Source of the DNA: a virus | Strand: one strand, 5' to 3' | Virus record (IMG/VR): IMGVR_UViG_3300032265_000920 | Coordinates: 1 to 37,485 of that record | DNA length: 37,485 nt | Shown here: in pieces, positions 30,662-37,485 of the stretch | How the letters are laid out: each line of letters begins with the position of its first letter | Numbering within the stretch: the first letter of the stretch is position 1 | Program-made: the position numbers and the translations under genes | The notes under the pieces: generated by a model | Told to the model about the DNA's origin: nothing | Databases searched by the model: none | What the model saw: only the letters and a program-made list of their open reading frames with translations

Positions 30662-31147
30662 ATGGCAGTTTTTAACAAAAATACCTTAACTCAGGTATCA
30701 GGGTTTGACAATCAAATTATTGCTGGCGAACTTGTCTGGCAACAAAAAACCTTTTGGAATCTAGCACTTAACGCTGATGATGGAACTCCTTTAGATTTAT
30801 CAACTGCCACGATTGAAGCAGAAATTATCCGCAGAACTTTGACCAATGTTCGTGATAGTCGCTATGGTTTAGCATTTGATATTGGTAACTATGACCCTAC
30901 ACCAGACCCTATTGTTTTAACTATTACAAATGTGGTTGGTGCAACTGGCTCTTTTACCCTTGTAATTGATAGCGATTCTTGGGATTTAATTGAAGGTCAA
31001 GTAGGATTAGATATTGCCAATATTAATGGTGTTGGTTACTCTGGTCGCATTAAAATCAGCTTTCCACAGGAAGGCTCTACTCCAGCAAATGACTTGATTA
31101 TTTTCTTGTTATTTTTAGTTCGTTCTGATGCAATCGTAAATAATTAA
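30662..31147 (+). CDS. Fibre-associated structural protein
   Basis: 161 residues, beta-rich, MAVFNKNTLTQVSGFDNQII then WQQKTFWNLALNADDGTPLD, STATIEAEIIRRTLTNVRDS and a strand series to the end. Such proteins (often with a FW.L...DG.P.DLT.ATI.aqI pattern) precede collagen-like fibres in aquatic phages and seem to be adaptors between tail tip and fibre. A GGAGAGATC ribosome-binding site lies before the ATG; a small hairpin may form at 30618-30640. Confidence 0.72.
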   Translation: MAVFNKNTLTQVSGFDNQIIAGELVWQQKTFWNLALNADDGTPLDLSTATIEAEIIRRTLTNVRDSRYGLAFDIGNYDPTPDPIVLTITNVVGATGSFTLVIDSDSWDLIEGQVGLDIANINGVGYSGRIKISFPQEGSTPANDLIIFLLFLVRSDAIVNN

Positions 31148-31156
31148 GGAATTGTC

Positions 31157-34100
31157 ATGGCAGAACTAAAAGTTACTAATGCTAGTGGCGATACAGTAAA
31201 TGTTGATGTAGCTATAGGCAATCAAATTACTTTAACAGTAGATAAAGGAAATGCTGGTGCATCTGGTTTCTCAGGGAAATCGGGGTATAGCGGTTTTAGC
31301 GGGGTTGGTTTAAGTGGGACATCGGGCTGGTCAGGGTATTCTGGTTCAGGAATCAGCGGCTACTCAGGAAGCGGGATTAGTGGTTTCTCAGGGTTTAGCG
31401 GGGAATCAATTTCGGGATTTTCTGGGTACTCAGGAAGCGGGATTAGTGGTTTCTCAGGGGAATCTACATCAGGCTTTTCGGGCTATTCAGGCGAATCAAC
31501 TTCTGGTTTTTCTGGGTATAGCGGGCAAGACGGGCAATCGGGCTATTCAGGCGAAACAATTTCTGGGTACAGCGGCTATTCTGGCGAAACAGTAAGTGGG
31601 TACTCTGGGTTCTCAGGCGAATCTATTTCTGGCTATTCTGGTTATAGTGGGACACAAGGCACATCCATTAATGTAAAGGGAACTGTTCCTACAGTTGCAG
31701 ATTTACCAACAATAGGCAATCTTCCTAATGATGCTTATATAGTTTCTGCTGATGGCAATTTATATGTATGGGATGGATTTGCTTGGAATAATGTTGGACA
31801 AATAGTAGGACCACAAGGGCAAAGCGGTTTTTCAGGGTATAGCGGGGATTCAACATCTGGTTATTCTGGGTACTCTGGCGAATCTATATCTGGCTACAGC
31901 GGGCAAGACGGGCAGTCGGGGTTTAGCGGGCAAGATGGGCAAAGTGGCTACTCAGGATTTTCAGGGATAGGTTTATATTGGCAAGGCACTTGGAGTTATT
32001 ATTCTGCTTATATTGCAAATTCTATTACTATTGGTTCTGATAACAATACTTATATTGCCATTACTGATGTACCACCATATAACTATGACCCAAGCATAAA
32101 TCCTACTTATTGGTCTTTATTTGTTCCTCAAGGTACAAGTGGATTTTCAGGGTTCTCAGGCGATTCAACATCAGGGTACAGCGGTTACTCAGGCGATTCT
32201 ACATCGGGCTTTAGCGGGTTTAGCGGGCAAGATGGGCAATCAGGTTTTTCAGGCGAATCAACTTCTGGCTTCTCAGGGTATAGCGGCGAATCCACATCGG
32301 GCTTTAGTGGTTACTCTGGCGAATCAATTTCAGGATTTAGCGGTCAGGATGGGCAATCGGGCTTCTCTGGGTTTAGTGGGGAATCAATTTCAGGGTTCTC
32401 TGGGTACTCTGGCTATTCAGGAATTGATGGAGATGGGCGTAGCGGGGACTCTGGGTTCTCGGGTTACAGCGGGGAATCAATCTCAGGGTTTAGCGGCTAT
32501 TCTGGGCAATCAGTTTCGGGGTACAGCGGTTACTCAGGCTCTGGTATATCTGGCTTTTCGGGAAGCGGAATTTCTGGGTGGTCGGGTTTTTCAGGATCGG
32601 GAATCTCTGGATTCTCTGGAAGCGGCATAAGCGGTTGGTCTGGCACATCGGGTTATAGCGGGGCTTCTATAAGCGGTTATAGTGGGTTCTCAGGATCAGG
32701 TATATCTGGGTATAGCGGAAGTGGAGTTTCGGGCTACAGCGGCTTCTCAGGGGCTACTGTTAGCGGGTTCTCAGGATTTAGCGGTAGCGGAATTTCTGGG
32801 TATTCTGGGACATCAGGGTATTCAGGCTCTGGCATATCGGGTTTTAGTGGAAGCGGTGTATCGGGGTATTCTGGCTTCTCAGGATCGGGCATATCTGGAT
32901 TTTCGGGATCAGGCATAAGTGGCTGGTCAGGGTTTAGTGGTTCTGGTATTAGCGGGTATTCTGGAAGCGGGATCAGCGGCTGGTCAGGTTACAGCGGGGC
33001 AACAGTTTCTGGGTTCAGCGGTTACAGCGGAAGCGGTATAAGTGGGTACTCAGGATCGGGCATAAGTGGGTACTCAGGGTACAGCGGTAGCGGTGTATCG
33101 GGCTATAGCGGATCGGGCATAAGCGGTTGGTCGGGCTTTTCAGGATCGGGCATTAGCGGCTATTCAGGAAGCGGTGTATCTGGGTATTCGGGCTATTCGG
33201 GATCAGGAATTTCTGGCTTTAGCGGTAGCGGAATTAGCGGTTGGTCAGGGTACTCAGGATCAGGGATTTCGGGTTACTCTGGAAGTGGGGTATCAGGATT
33301 TTCGGGGTACAGCGGTAGTGGCATTAGCGGGTACTCAGGTTCTAGTGATACTTGGTTGGGTGCTTGGTCAAGTTCTACAGCTTATGTAGTTAGAAATATT
33401 GTTTCTTATAATGGTTCTAGTTATTACTGTATTCTTGCTAACACAAATCAACTTCCAACAAATACTACTTATTGGAATTTATTGGCACAAAGCGGTTACA
33501 GCGGGTATTCAGGCTCAGGGGTAAGTGGCTGGTCGGGTTACAGCGGTATTGGGATCAGCGGTTACTCTGGGTATAGCGGAAGTGGTCTATCGGGCTACAG
33601 CGGATTGGGGGTCAGCGGGTACAGCGGTTACAGCGGTAGTGGTCTATCGGGCTACAGCGGAAGTGGTCTATCAGGGTACAGCGGATCGGGCATAAGCGGG
33701 TACAGCGGTTACAGCGGTAGTGGCTTGTCAGGCTACAGCGGAAGTGGCATATCGGGTTACTCAGGGTATAGCGGAAGTGGTTTATCAGGGTATAGCGGTT
33801 CAGGGGTCAGCGGGTACAGCGGTTATAGCGGTACAAACTCAATGGCTTTAATTAGCACATTGACTGCTTCAAGTTCAGCAAACTTAGCATTTACAGGGTT
33901 ATCAACTTACGATAGATACATCTTAATATTTAGAAATTTAGTCCTTGGTACTTCTAGTAATGGCATAACTTTGCTATTTGGATATGGAGCAACACCAACT
34001 TATATTACAAGCGGATATGTTTATCAAAGATTTTCCAGCACAGGTCCTTCAGGTGCTAGTGATGGTTCAACCAGTGCTAGCAGTGGGTATATTTTTAATT

Positions 34101-34327
34101 TTAGTCTTTCAAGTACTTACACCATTTCTGGTTTTCAAATTATTACAGGAACTGGACAAACTGGAAGTATTATGGCATCGGGTGAGTTTGGTTCAAGTAC
34201 AACTGCCGCTGGAATTGTGTCAAGTTATGTAAGTTCAGGGGCTAATATTATTACTGCAATTAAAATTACTCCTAGTGCTGGAAGTTTTACTTCTGGCACA
34301 GTATCACTTTATGGTCTTTCATCTTAA
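31157..34327 (+). CDS. Gly-X-Ser repeat tail fibre with carbohydrate-binding inserts
   Basis: 1056 residues. After a 35-residue head domain come repeats of GYS, GFS, GWS and GSGIS/GESIS/GDSTS units. Three folded inserts interrupt: about 165-220 (VKGTVPTVADLPTIGNLPND), about 270-325 (YWQGTWSYYSAYIANSITIG) and about 728-778 (TWLGAWSSSTAYVVRNIV). The last two match each other in a CBM5/12-like W..G.W...AY..N pattern. The C-terminal 165 residues form a beta domain, likely the receptor-binding tip. Unlike collagen it has almost no Pro, so polyglycine-II or another helix is likely. Probably the main host-range fibre. Confidence 0.9.
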   Translation: MAELKVTNASGDTVNVDVAIGNQITLTVDKGNAGASGFSGKSGYSGFSGVGLSGTSGWSGYSGSGISGYSGSGISGFSGFSGESISGFSGYSGSGISGFSGESTSGFSGYSGESTSGFSGYSGQDGQSGYSGETISGYSGYSGETVSGYSGFSGESISGYSGYSGTQGTSINVKGTVPTVADLPTIGNLPNDAYIVSADGNLYVWDGFAWNNVGQIVGPQGQSGFSGYSGDSTSGYSGYSGESISGYSGQDGQSGFSGQDGQSGYSGFSGIGLYWQGTWSYYSAYIANSITIGSDNNTYIAITDVPPYNYDPSINPTYWSLFVPQGTSGFSGFSGDSTSGYSGYSGDSTSGFSGFSGQDGQSGFSGESTSGFSGYSGESTSGFSGYSGESISGFSGQDGQSGFSGFSGESISGFSGYSGYSGIDGDGRSGDSGFSGYSGESISGFSGYSGQSVSGYSGYSGSGISGFSGSGISGWSGFSGSGISGFSGSGISGWSGTSGYSGASISGYSGFSGSGISGYSGSGVSGYSGFSGATVSGFSGFSGSGISGYSGTSGYSGSGISGFSGSGVSGYSGFSGSGISGFSGSGISGWSGFSGSGISGYSGSGISGWSGYSGATVSGFSGYSGSGISGYSGSGISGYSGYSGSGVSGYSGSGISGWSGFSGSGISGYSGSGVSGYSGYSGSGISGFSGSGISGWSGYSGSGISGYSGSGVSGFSGYSGSGISGYSGSSDTWLGAWSSSTAYVVRNIVSYNGSSYYCILANTNQLPTNTTYWNLLAQSGYSGYSGSGVSGWSGYSGIGISGYSGYSGSGLSGYSGLGVSGYSGYSGSGLSGYSGSGLSGYSGSGISGYSGYSGSGLSGYSGSGISGYSGYSGSGLSGYSGSGVSGYSGYSGTNSMALISTLTASSSANLAFTGLSTYDRYILIFRNLVLGTSSNGITLLFGYGATPTYITSGYVYQRFSSTGPSGASDGSTSASSGYIFNFSLSSTYTISGFQIITGTGQTGSIMASGEFGSSTTAAGIVSSYVSSGANIITAIKITPSAGSFTSGTVSLYGLSS
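31260..33833 (+). repeat. Gly-X-Ser coding repeat array
   Basis: Hundreds of short units such as GGGTACTCAGG, AGCGGTTACAGCGG and GGATCGGGCATAAGC. The repeats use many synonymous codons (TCA, TCT, TCG, AGC, AGT for Ser; GGG, GGC, GGA, GGT for Gly), so few long exact nucleotide repeats occur. The stretch is visibly more GC-rich than neighbours. Long ORFs in the other frames here are shadows of the repeat. Confidence 0.9.
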
Positions 34328-34337
34328 TAGGTAAATC

Positions 34338-34745
34338 ATGGCAGACTTAAATTCAAAAATTATTGCTTATTTGACTGTAAACAATATTGCTTTTACCGAT
34401 ACTGATTTTATGACTGGTCAGCCAGAGGGCGAACCTAATCAAATTCTTTATTGGAATACAAGTGCTTTAGGTACACAACCAACACAAGAGCAACTTGATT
34501 CAGCTTATTTTGTTTGGGAAGAACAACAAATTCAAAATGGAAACTCAGCACAAGCACAATCATTATTGTCTGCTACTGACTGGACTGCTATTGCTAGTGT
34601 TGCCGATCCAGCATTATCAAATCCTTATTTAACAAATCAAGCGGCTTTCTTGTCATATCGTAGCGAAGTTCGTAATATAGGTGTTAATCCACCAACAGTA
34701 CCAGCTACATTTCCAACACAACCAATAGCCACTTGGAGTAGCTAA
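34338..34745 (+). CDS. Probable tail fibre assembly chaperone
   Basis: 135 residues. The end (LLSATDWTAIASVADPALSN, AAFLSYRSEVRNIG, FPTQPIATWSS) is the familiar L..TDW....D..L.n...f..YR..LR.I........P..P...W pattern of small proteins that follow phage tail fibre genes, similar to Tfa- and XkdW-type chaperones. It probably helps the fibre at 31157 trimerise or attach. It starts ten bases after the fibre stop. Confidence 0.75.
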   Translation: MADLNSKIIAYLTVNNIAFTDTDFMTGQPEGEPNQILYWNTSALGTQPTQEQLDSAYFVWEEQQIQNGNSAQAQSLLSATDWTAIASVADPALSNPYLTNQAAFLSYRSEVRNIGVNPPTVPATFPTQPIATWSS

Positions 34746-34763
34746 ATAGAAAGATAATACAAG

Positions 34764-35993
34764 ATGAAATACAGCATAGTAATACCAACATACAATAACT
34801 GCGAAAAATACTTAAAACCCTGTATTGATTCCATCATCAAATATACTGATATGGAATTAGTGGAGTTAATTATTTCTGCCAATGGTTGCACAGACAATAC
34901 TAGGGATTACCTTAGATATTTAAAAACTGCTATTCCCAATATGAAATTTACTTGGGAAGATAAACCATTAGGATTTGCTAAAGCTACCAATGAAAGCATT
35001 AAAATTGCTACAGCAAATAAAATTATTTTGCTAAACAATGACACTATTTTGCTAGATCAACCTAAAAATAGATGGCTAGAATGGTTAGATCAAGGCGATG
35101 TTAATTATGTTCTTGGTCAATATTCCCCAATTACTCAAAGGCAATTTGGTGTTTTCTTTTGTGCTTTAATCAAAAGATCAGTTTTTGCTAAAGTTGGTTT
35201 GTTAAATATTGATTATGAAACTGGTGGTTGTGAAGATATAGAATTTTGTTATTTAGCTGAACAATCAGGGTTTACCCTTGTAGATTGTGGCAACAATGGC
35301 ACTTATCCAATCTACCATGTAGCAGAAGGCACAATGCACGACCCAGCATTAGTGCAAAATTGGAAAGATAAATTCCATGCTAATGAACTGAAACTGGCTA
35401 AGAAATATAACCTAGATCAATACCGCTATTTGCTATCTAACAATTATGAAAGAGCAGTATTCTTAAAGGGTGATCCAGTTTTTCCTAGAGAAACACAGCG
35501 ATATGAATGGGCGGCAAAAAATCTATTAGATGGCTCAATATTTGAATTAGGATGCACAACAGGCTATGGAATCCAATATCTTTCAAACAAGCATGGTTAT
35601 ACTGGTCTTGACTATGATCCTATCATTATTGATGTCGCAAAAGAACAACAATGGTCAGACAATGCAAGATTTATTTCTGCCAATATTAATGTATATGACT
35701 TGGATTTTTATACTAATATCATTGCTTTTGAAGTCATTGAACACCTAGACAATGGATTAGAAATAGCACAAAAGCTAAAAAACCATTGCAAGCGATTATT
35801 GCTTACAGTCCCTTGGAATGAGCCTAAAGGCTTTTGGGGTGAACATCATAAACTACATGGTTTGAATGAATCTCATTTTGAAGGATTTGAATTTGAGTAT
35901 GTCAATGAGCATGGCGATATATCTAGCCTTCCACAAGTTATTGATGCCAACAACAAATGCAACCTAATGTTATGCAAATACTCTGCTCAGTAG
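34764..35993 (+). CDS. Fusion of GT2 glycosyltransferase and SAM-dependent methyltransferase
   Basis: 409 residues. Residues 1-210 are a GT2 enzyme: MKYSIVIPTYNNCEKYLKPC, SANGCTDNTRDYL, LLNNDT (N91-N92-D93, the metal-binding motif) and TGGCEDIEFCYLAEQSGF (E157, D158). Residues 255-405 are a class I methyltransferase: FELGCTTGYG (260-269, SAM loop), YTGLDYD and AFEVIEHLDN (321-330). It could add a sugar and cap it by O-methylation. The gene starts 19 bases after the fibre chaperone and overlaps the next by 37 bases. Confidence 0.9.
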   Translation: MKYSIVIPTYNNCEKYLKPCIDSIIKYTDMELVELIISANGCTDNTRDYLRYLKTAIPNMKFTWEDKPLGFAKATNESIKIATANKIILLNNDTILLDQPKNRWLEWLDQGDVNYVLGQYSPITQRQFGVFFCALIKRSVFAKVGLLNIDYETGGCEDIEFCYLAEQSGFTLVDCGNNGTYPIYHVAEGTMHDPALVQNWKDKFHANELKLAKKYNLDQYRYLLSNNYERAVFLKGDPVFPRETQRYEWAAKNLLDGSIFELGCTTGYGIQYLSNKHGYTGLDYDPIIIDVAKEQQWSDNARFISANINVYDLDFYTNIIAFEVIEHLDNGLEIAQKLKNHCKRLLLTVPWNEPKGFWGEHHKLHGLNESHFEGFEFEYVNEHGDISSLPQVIDANNKCNLMLCKYSAQ

Positions 35994-36934
35994 CCACTAG
36001 AGGTCGCTACACAACGACTTTGCCAATGGTTTTAATGGCTATAGCCAATCAGACAAAAGTGCCTGATAAGCTGGTTATATTTGATGATAACGATGAACCA
36101 CAAGATATGAGGGAAAACCCTATATATCAGCATATATTTCAAATATTGAATTACAAAAAGATAGCTTGGGAATGGGTTTATGCTGAGAAAAAAGGACAGC
36201 ATCATATTCATCAAAGAGCAAACACAATGGGCTTTGATTGGGTTTGGAGAGTAGATGACGATGCCATCCCAGAACCTAATGTCTTAGAACAGCTTTGTAG
36301 TCACATTGATACTACAGTTGGGGCTATTGGTGGCTCAATCTTTACCATGCCCAATGTATTTGATACCAGCAAATCTACAGGAAAAATTGCTAATATTGAT
36401 TCTGAACCTAATATTCAATGGGGTAACATATATGTTACTAAAGAAGTAGAGCATTTACATTGTTCATTTCTATATAGGGCTGGAATCCATGATTACAATT
36501 TAGGCTTGTCTAGGGTAGCACACAGGGAAGAAACGCTATTTACCAATGGTATATACCAAAAAGGGTATAAAGTTTTGGTAGTTCCAAATGCAATTACTTG
36601 GCATTTAAAAGCACAAGGGGGAATCCGAAGTGAAAATAAGCAAGAACTATATTCCCATGATGAAACTATTTTTAGAAATATTAGTGGACTTTGTGATAGC
36701 ACCATTGTTGTTCTTAATTGTGGTATTGGAGATCACCTTGTTTTCAGCCATATACTTCCTGAGATTTCTAATCCTATCTGTTTTACTTGTTATCCTGAAA
36801 TTATAGAAGGGAAGTCAATAGCTGAAGCACAAGCATTGTTTGGTGATATAGACCAATGGAATATTTATAAAAAGATGGCTCAATGGAATTGGAAAGGCAG
36901 TCTTGAAGATGCCTACAGAAAGCTATATTTATGA
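35957..36934 (+). CDS. GT2-like glycosyltransferase with GT9-like N-half at C-terminus
   Basis: 325 residues from ATG at 35957; ATG at 35972 is equally plausible. ILCSVATRGRYTTTLPMVLM, IFDDND and VWRVDDDAIPEP (D100-D102) are GT2 features, with HREET at 189-193. From about residue 248, STIVVLNCGIGDHLVFSHIL followed by strands resembles the N-terminal Rossmann half of GT9 (heptosyltransferase-like) enzymes. The next gene, coupled by ATGA, looks like the matching C-terminal half. It probably transfers a sugar to a virion or host acceptor. Confidence 0.82.
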   Translation: MQPNVMQILCSVATRGRYTTTLPMVLMAIANQTKVPDKLVIFDDNDEPQDMRENPIYQHIFQILNYKKIAWEWVYAEKKGQHHIHQRANTMGFDWVWRVDDDAIPEPNVLEQLCSHIDTTVGAIGGSIFTMPNVFDTSKSTGKIANIDSEPNIQWGNIYVTKEVEHLHCSFLYRAGIHDYNLGLSRVAHREETLFTNGIYQKGYKVLVVPNAITWHLKAQGGIRSENKQELYSHDETIFRNISGLCDSTIVVLNCGIGDHLVFSHILPEISNPICFTCYPEIIEGKSIAEAQALFGDIDQWNIYKKMAQWNWKGSLEDAYRKLYL

Positions 36935-37359
36935 TTGTTATTCATCCTTATGCCAAAAAATTAATGAATGGCAAAGAAAACCCTAAAAACTATCCATATT
37001 GGAAAGAATTGATTGCATTGATTGATGAGCCAATTATCCAAGTAGGCATAGAGGGCGAAGAACCATTAGTGCATGAATTTTTAAAAAATTTACCAATTGC
37101 AAGACTTAGAGAGTTAATAGCAGAATGTCGTATCTGGATTGGGGTTGATAGCTTTTTTCAGCATCTTGCTTGGGACTGTAACAAACCGGGTATTGTTTTA
37201 TGGTCAGTATCAGACCCATTAATATTTGGGCATTCTGAAAACATTAATTTATTAAAAAGCAGGGATTATCTAGCCCCAAATCAGTTTTTATGGTGGGATT
37301 TTACTGAACATAATGCTGAAGCATTTGTTTTACCAGAAGAGGTGGTAAAATTCCTTTAA
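36931..37359 (+). CDS. GT9-like C-terminal half protein
   Basis: 142 residues. MIVIHPYAKKLMNGKENPKN, YWKELIALIDEPIIQVGIEG, LRELIAECRIWIGVDSFFQH and LAWDCNKPGIVLWSVSDPLI are the sugar-nucleotide-binding half of GT9 (ADP-heptose transferase-like) enzymes: the I.vG, I....i.vD....H.A and P.ivl.g...P runs are kept. No N-terminal half is in this ORF; the probable partner is at the end of the previous protein. ATGA overlap at 36931 couples them. The lysis genes follow across the circle joint. Confidence 0.8.
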   Translation: MIVIHPYAKKLMNGKENPKNYPYWKELIALIDEPIIQVGIEGEEPLVHEFLKNLPIARLRELIAECRIWIGVDSFFQHLAWDCNKPGIVLWSVSDPLIFGHSENINLLKSRDYLAPNQFLWWDFTEHNAEAFVLPEEVVKFL

Positions 37360-37362
37360 ATC

Positions 37363-37485
37363 CATAAGATAATATATATTTATAACCCTTTGCTTAATGG
37401 TGTCCTATGGATTGGCAGAATATTTTTAATCTGGTAGGTGGTGCAATATTAGCCGCTATAGGTTGGTGGTGCAGACAAATCTGGG
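37363..37485. repeat. Right copy of 123-bp terminal direct repeat
   Basis: Identical to 1-123. The partial membrane-protein gene starting at 37407 in this copy is the same gene as at 45-278 and should not be counted twice. The unique genome therefore ends at 37362, three bases after the GT9-like stop. Confidence 0.95.

Noticed and set aside
32121-33389. Several forward ORFs rich in Gln, Ala and Gly
   Set aside because: They are other-frame readings of the fibre repeat.
31260-33833. CRISPR array
   Set aside because: The repeats are in-frame coding units without unique spacers and vary at synonymous sites.
31157-34327. Diversity-generating retroelement
   Set aside because: No reverse transcriptase gene and no template/variable repeat pair with adenine-specific differences seen.
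1-37485. Lysogeny module
   Set aside because: No integrase, excisionase, CI/Cro-like helix-turn-helix protein or attachment-site-like repeat was found.

Overview
This window is the apparently complete genome of a small tailed bacteriophage (HK97-type capsid, long non-contractile lambda-like tail). The first 123 bases recur exactly as the last 123 (37363-37485), so the contig is circular or circularly permuted with about 37,362 unique bases. The sequence is AT-rich. The gene content (lambda-exonuclease/YqaJ plus DUF1071 recombination pair, DUF1376 replication protein, nested Rz/Rz1 spanins, P27-type small terminase, HK97-type head, lambda-like tape measure) and an FNR/Anr-like operator point to a proteobacterial, perhaps betaproteobacterial, host. 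The Gly-X-Ser fibre resembles those of uncultured aquatic phages. The host assignment is inference. I see no integrase, excisionase, CI-like repressor, DNA polymerase, helicase or tRNA gene, so the phage is probably strictly lytic and depends on host replication enzymes.

Layout. (1) 45-1135, forward: lysis cassette of a small membrane protein (holin candidate), a SAR-type GH24 endolysin, an Rz i-spanin, and an Rz1 o-spanin nested out of frame inside Rz. A strongly folded RNA element starts at the Rz stop codon. (2) 1310-5273, reverse: tightly overlapping early operon with an SSB-like protein, a YqaJ exonuclease, a DUF1071 annealing protein, an OB-like protein and many tiny proteins, two of them zinc ribbons. 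(3) 5274-5545: divergent control region with palindromes, an FNR/Anr-like box and a 29-bp direct repeat. (4) 5546-9603, forward: nuclease-like protein, DUF1376 replication protein, a putative DNA-base glycosyltransferase with a small partner, a second nuclease, tiny membrane proteins and an HNH-like protein. (5) 9600-10687, reverse: SprT-like metalloprotease and DnaQ-like exonuclease. (6) 10744-12025, forward: zinc ribbon, HAD-like protein and HNH endonuclease. (7) 12139-22079: packaging and head, with terminases, portal, protease, two tandem paralogous major capsid proteins separated by a terminator, connectors and major tail protein. (8) 22086-34745: tail, with frameshifted tail chaperones, tape measure, tail tip, GNAT enzyme, J-like protein, a 1056-residue Gly-X-Ser fibre and its probable chaperone. 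(9) 34764-37359: sugar-modifying cassette with a GT2-methyltransferase fusion, a GT2 fused to a GT9-like half, and a second GT9-like half.

How it works together (inference). Recombination and annealing proteins plus host polymerases make concatemers. HNH and terminase cut and package them into a shell that may contain two capsid proteins whose dosage is set by an intergenic terminator. A -1 frameshift sets the ratio of tail chaperones. The serine-rich fibre lies directly upstream of the glycosyltransferases and may be their substrate. By eye the genome contains no CCWGG and no GGCC, and every Pro-Gly pair is written with otherwise uncommon CCC or CCG codons. This suggests long exposure to restriction enzymes with those specificities. 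The points most worth following are the dual capsid, the frameshift hairpin, the fibre plus glycosyltransferase cassette, the orphan TET-associated-type glycosyltransferase, the pseudoknotted RNA at 1134-1190, and the missing restriction words.
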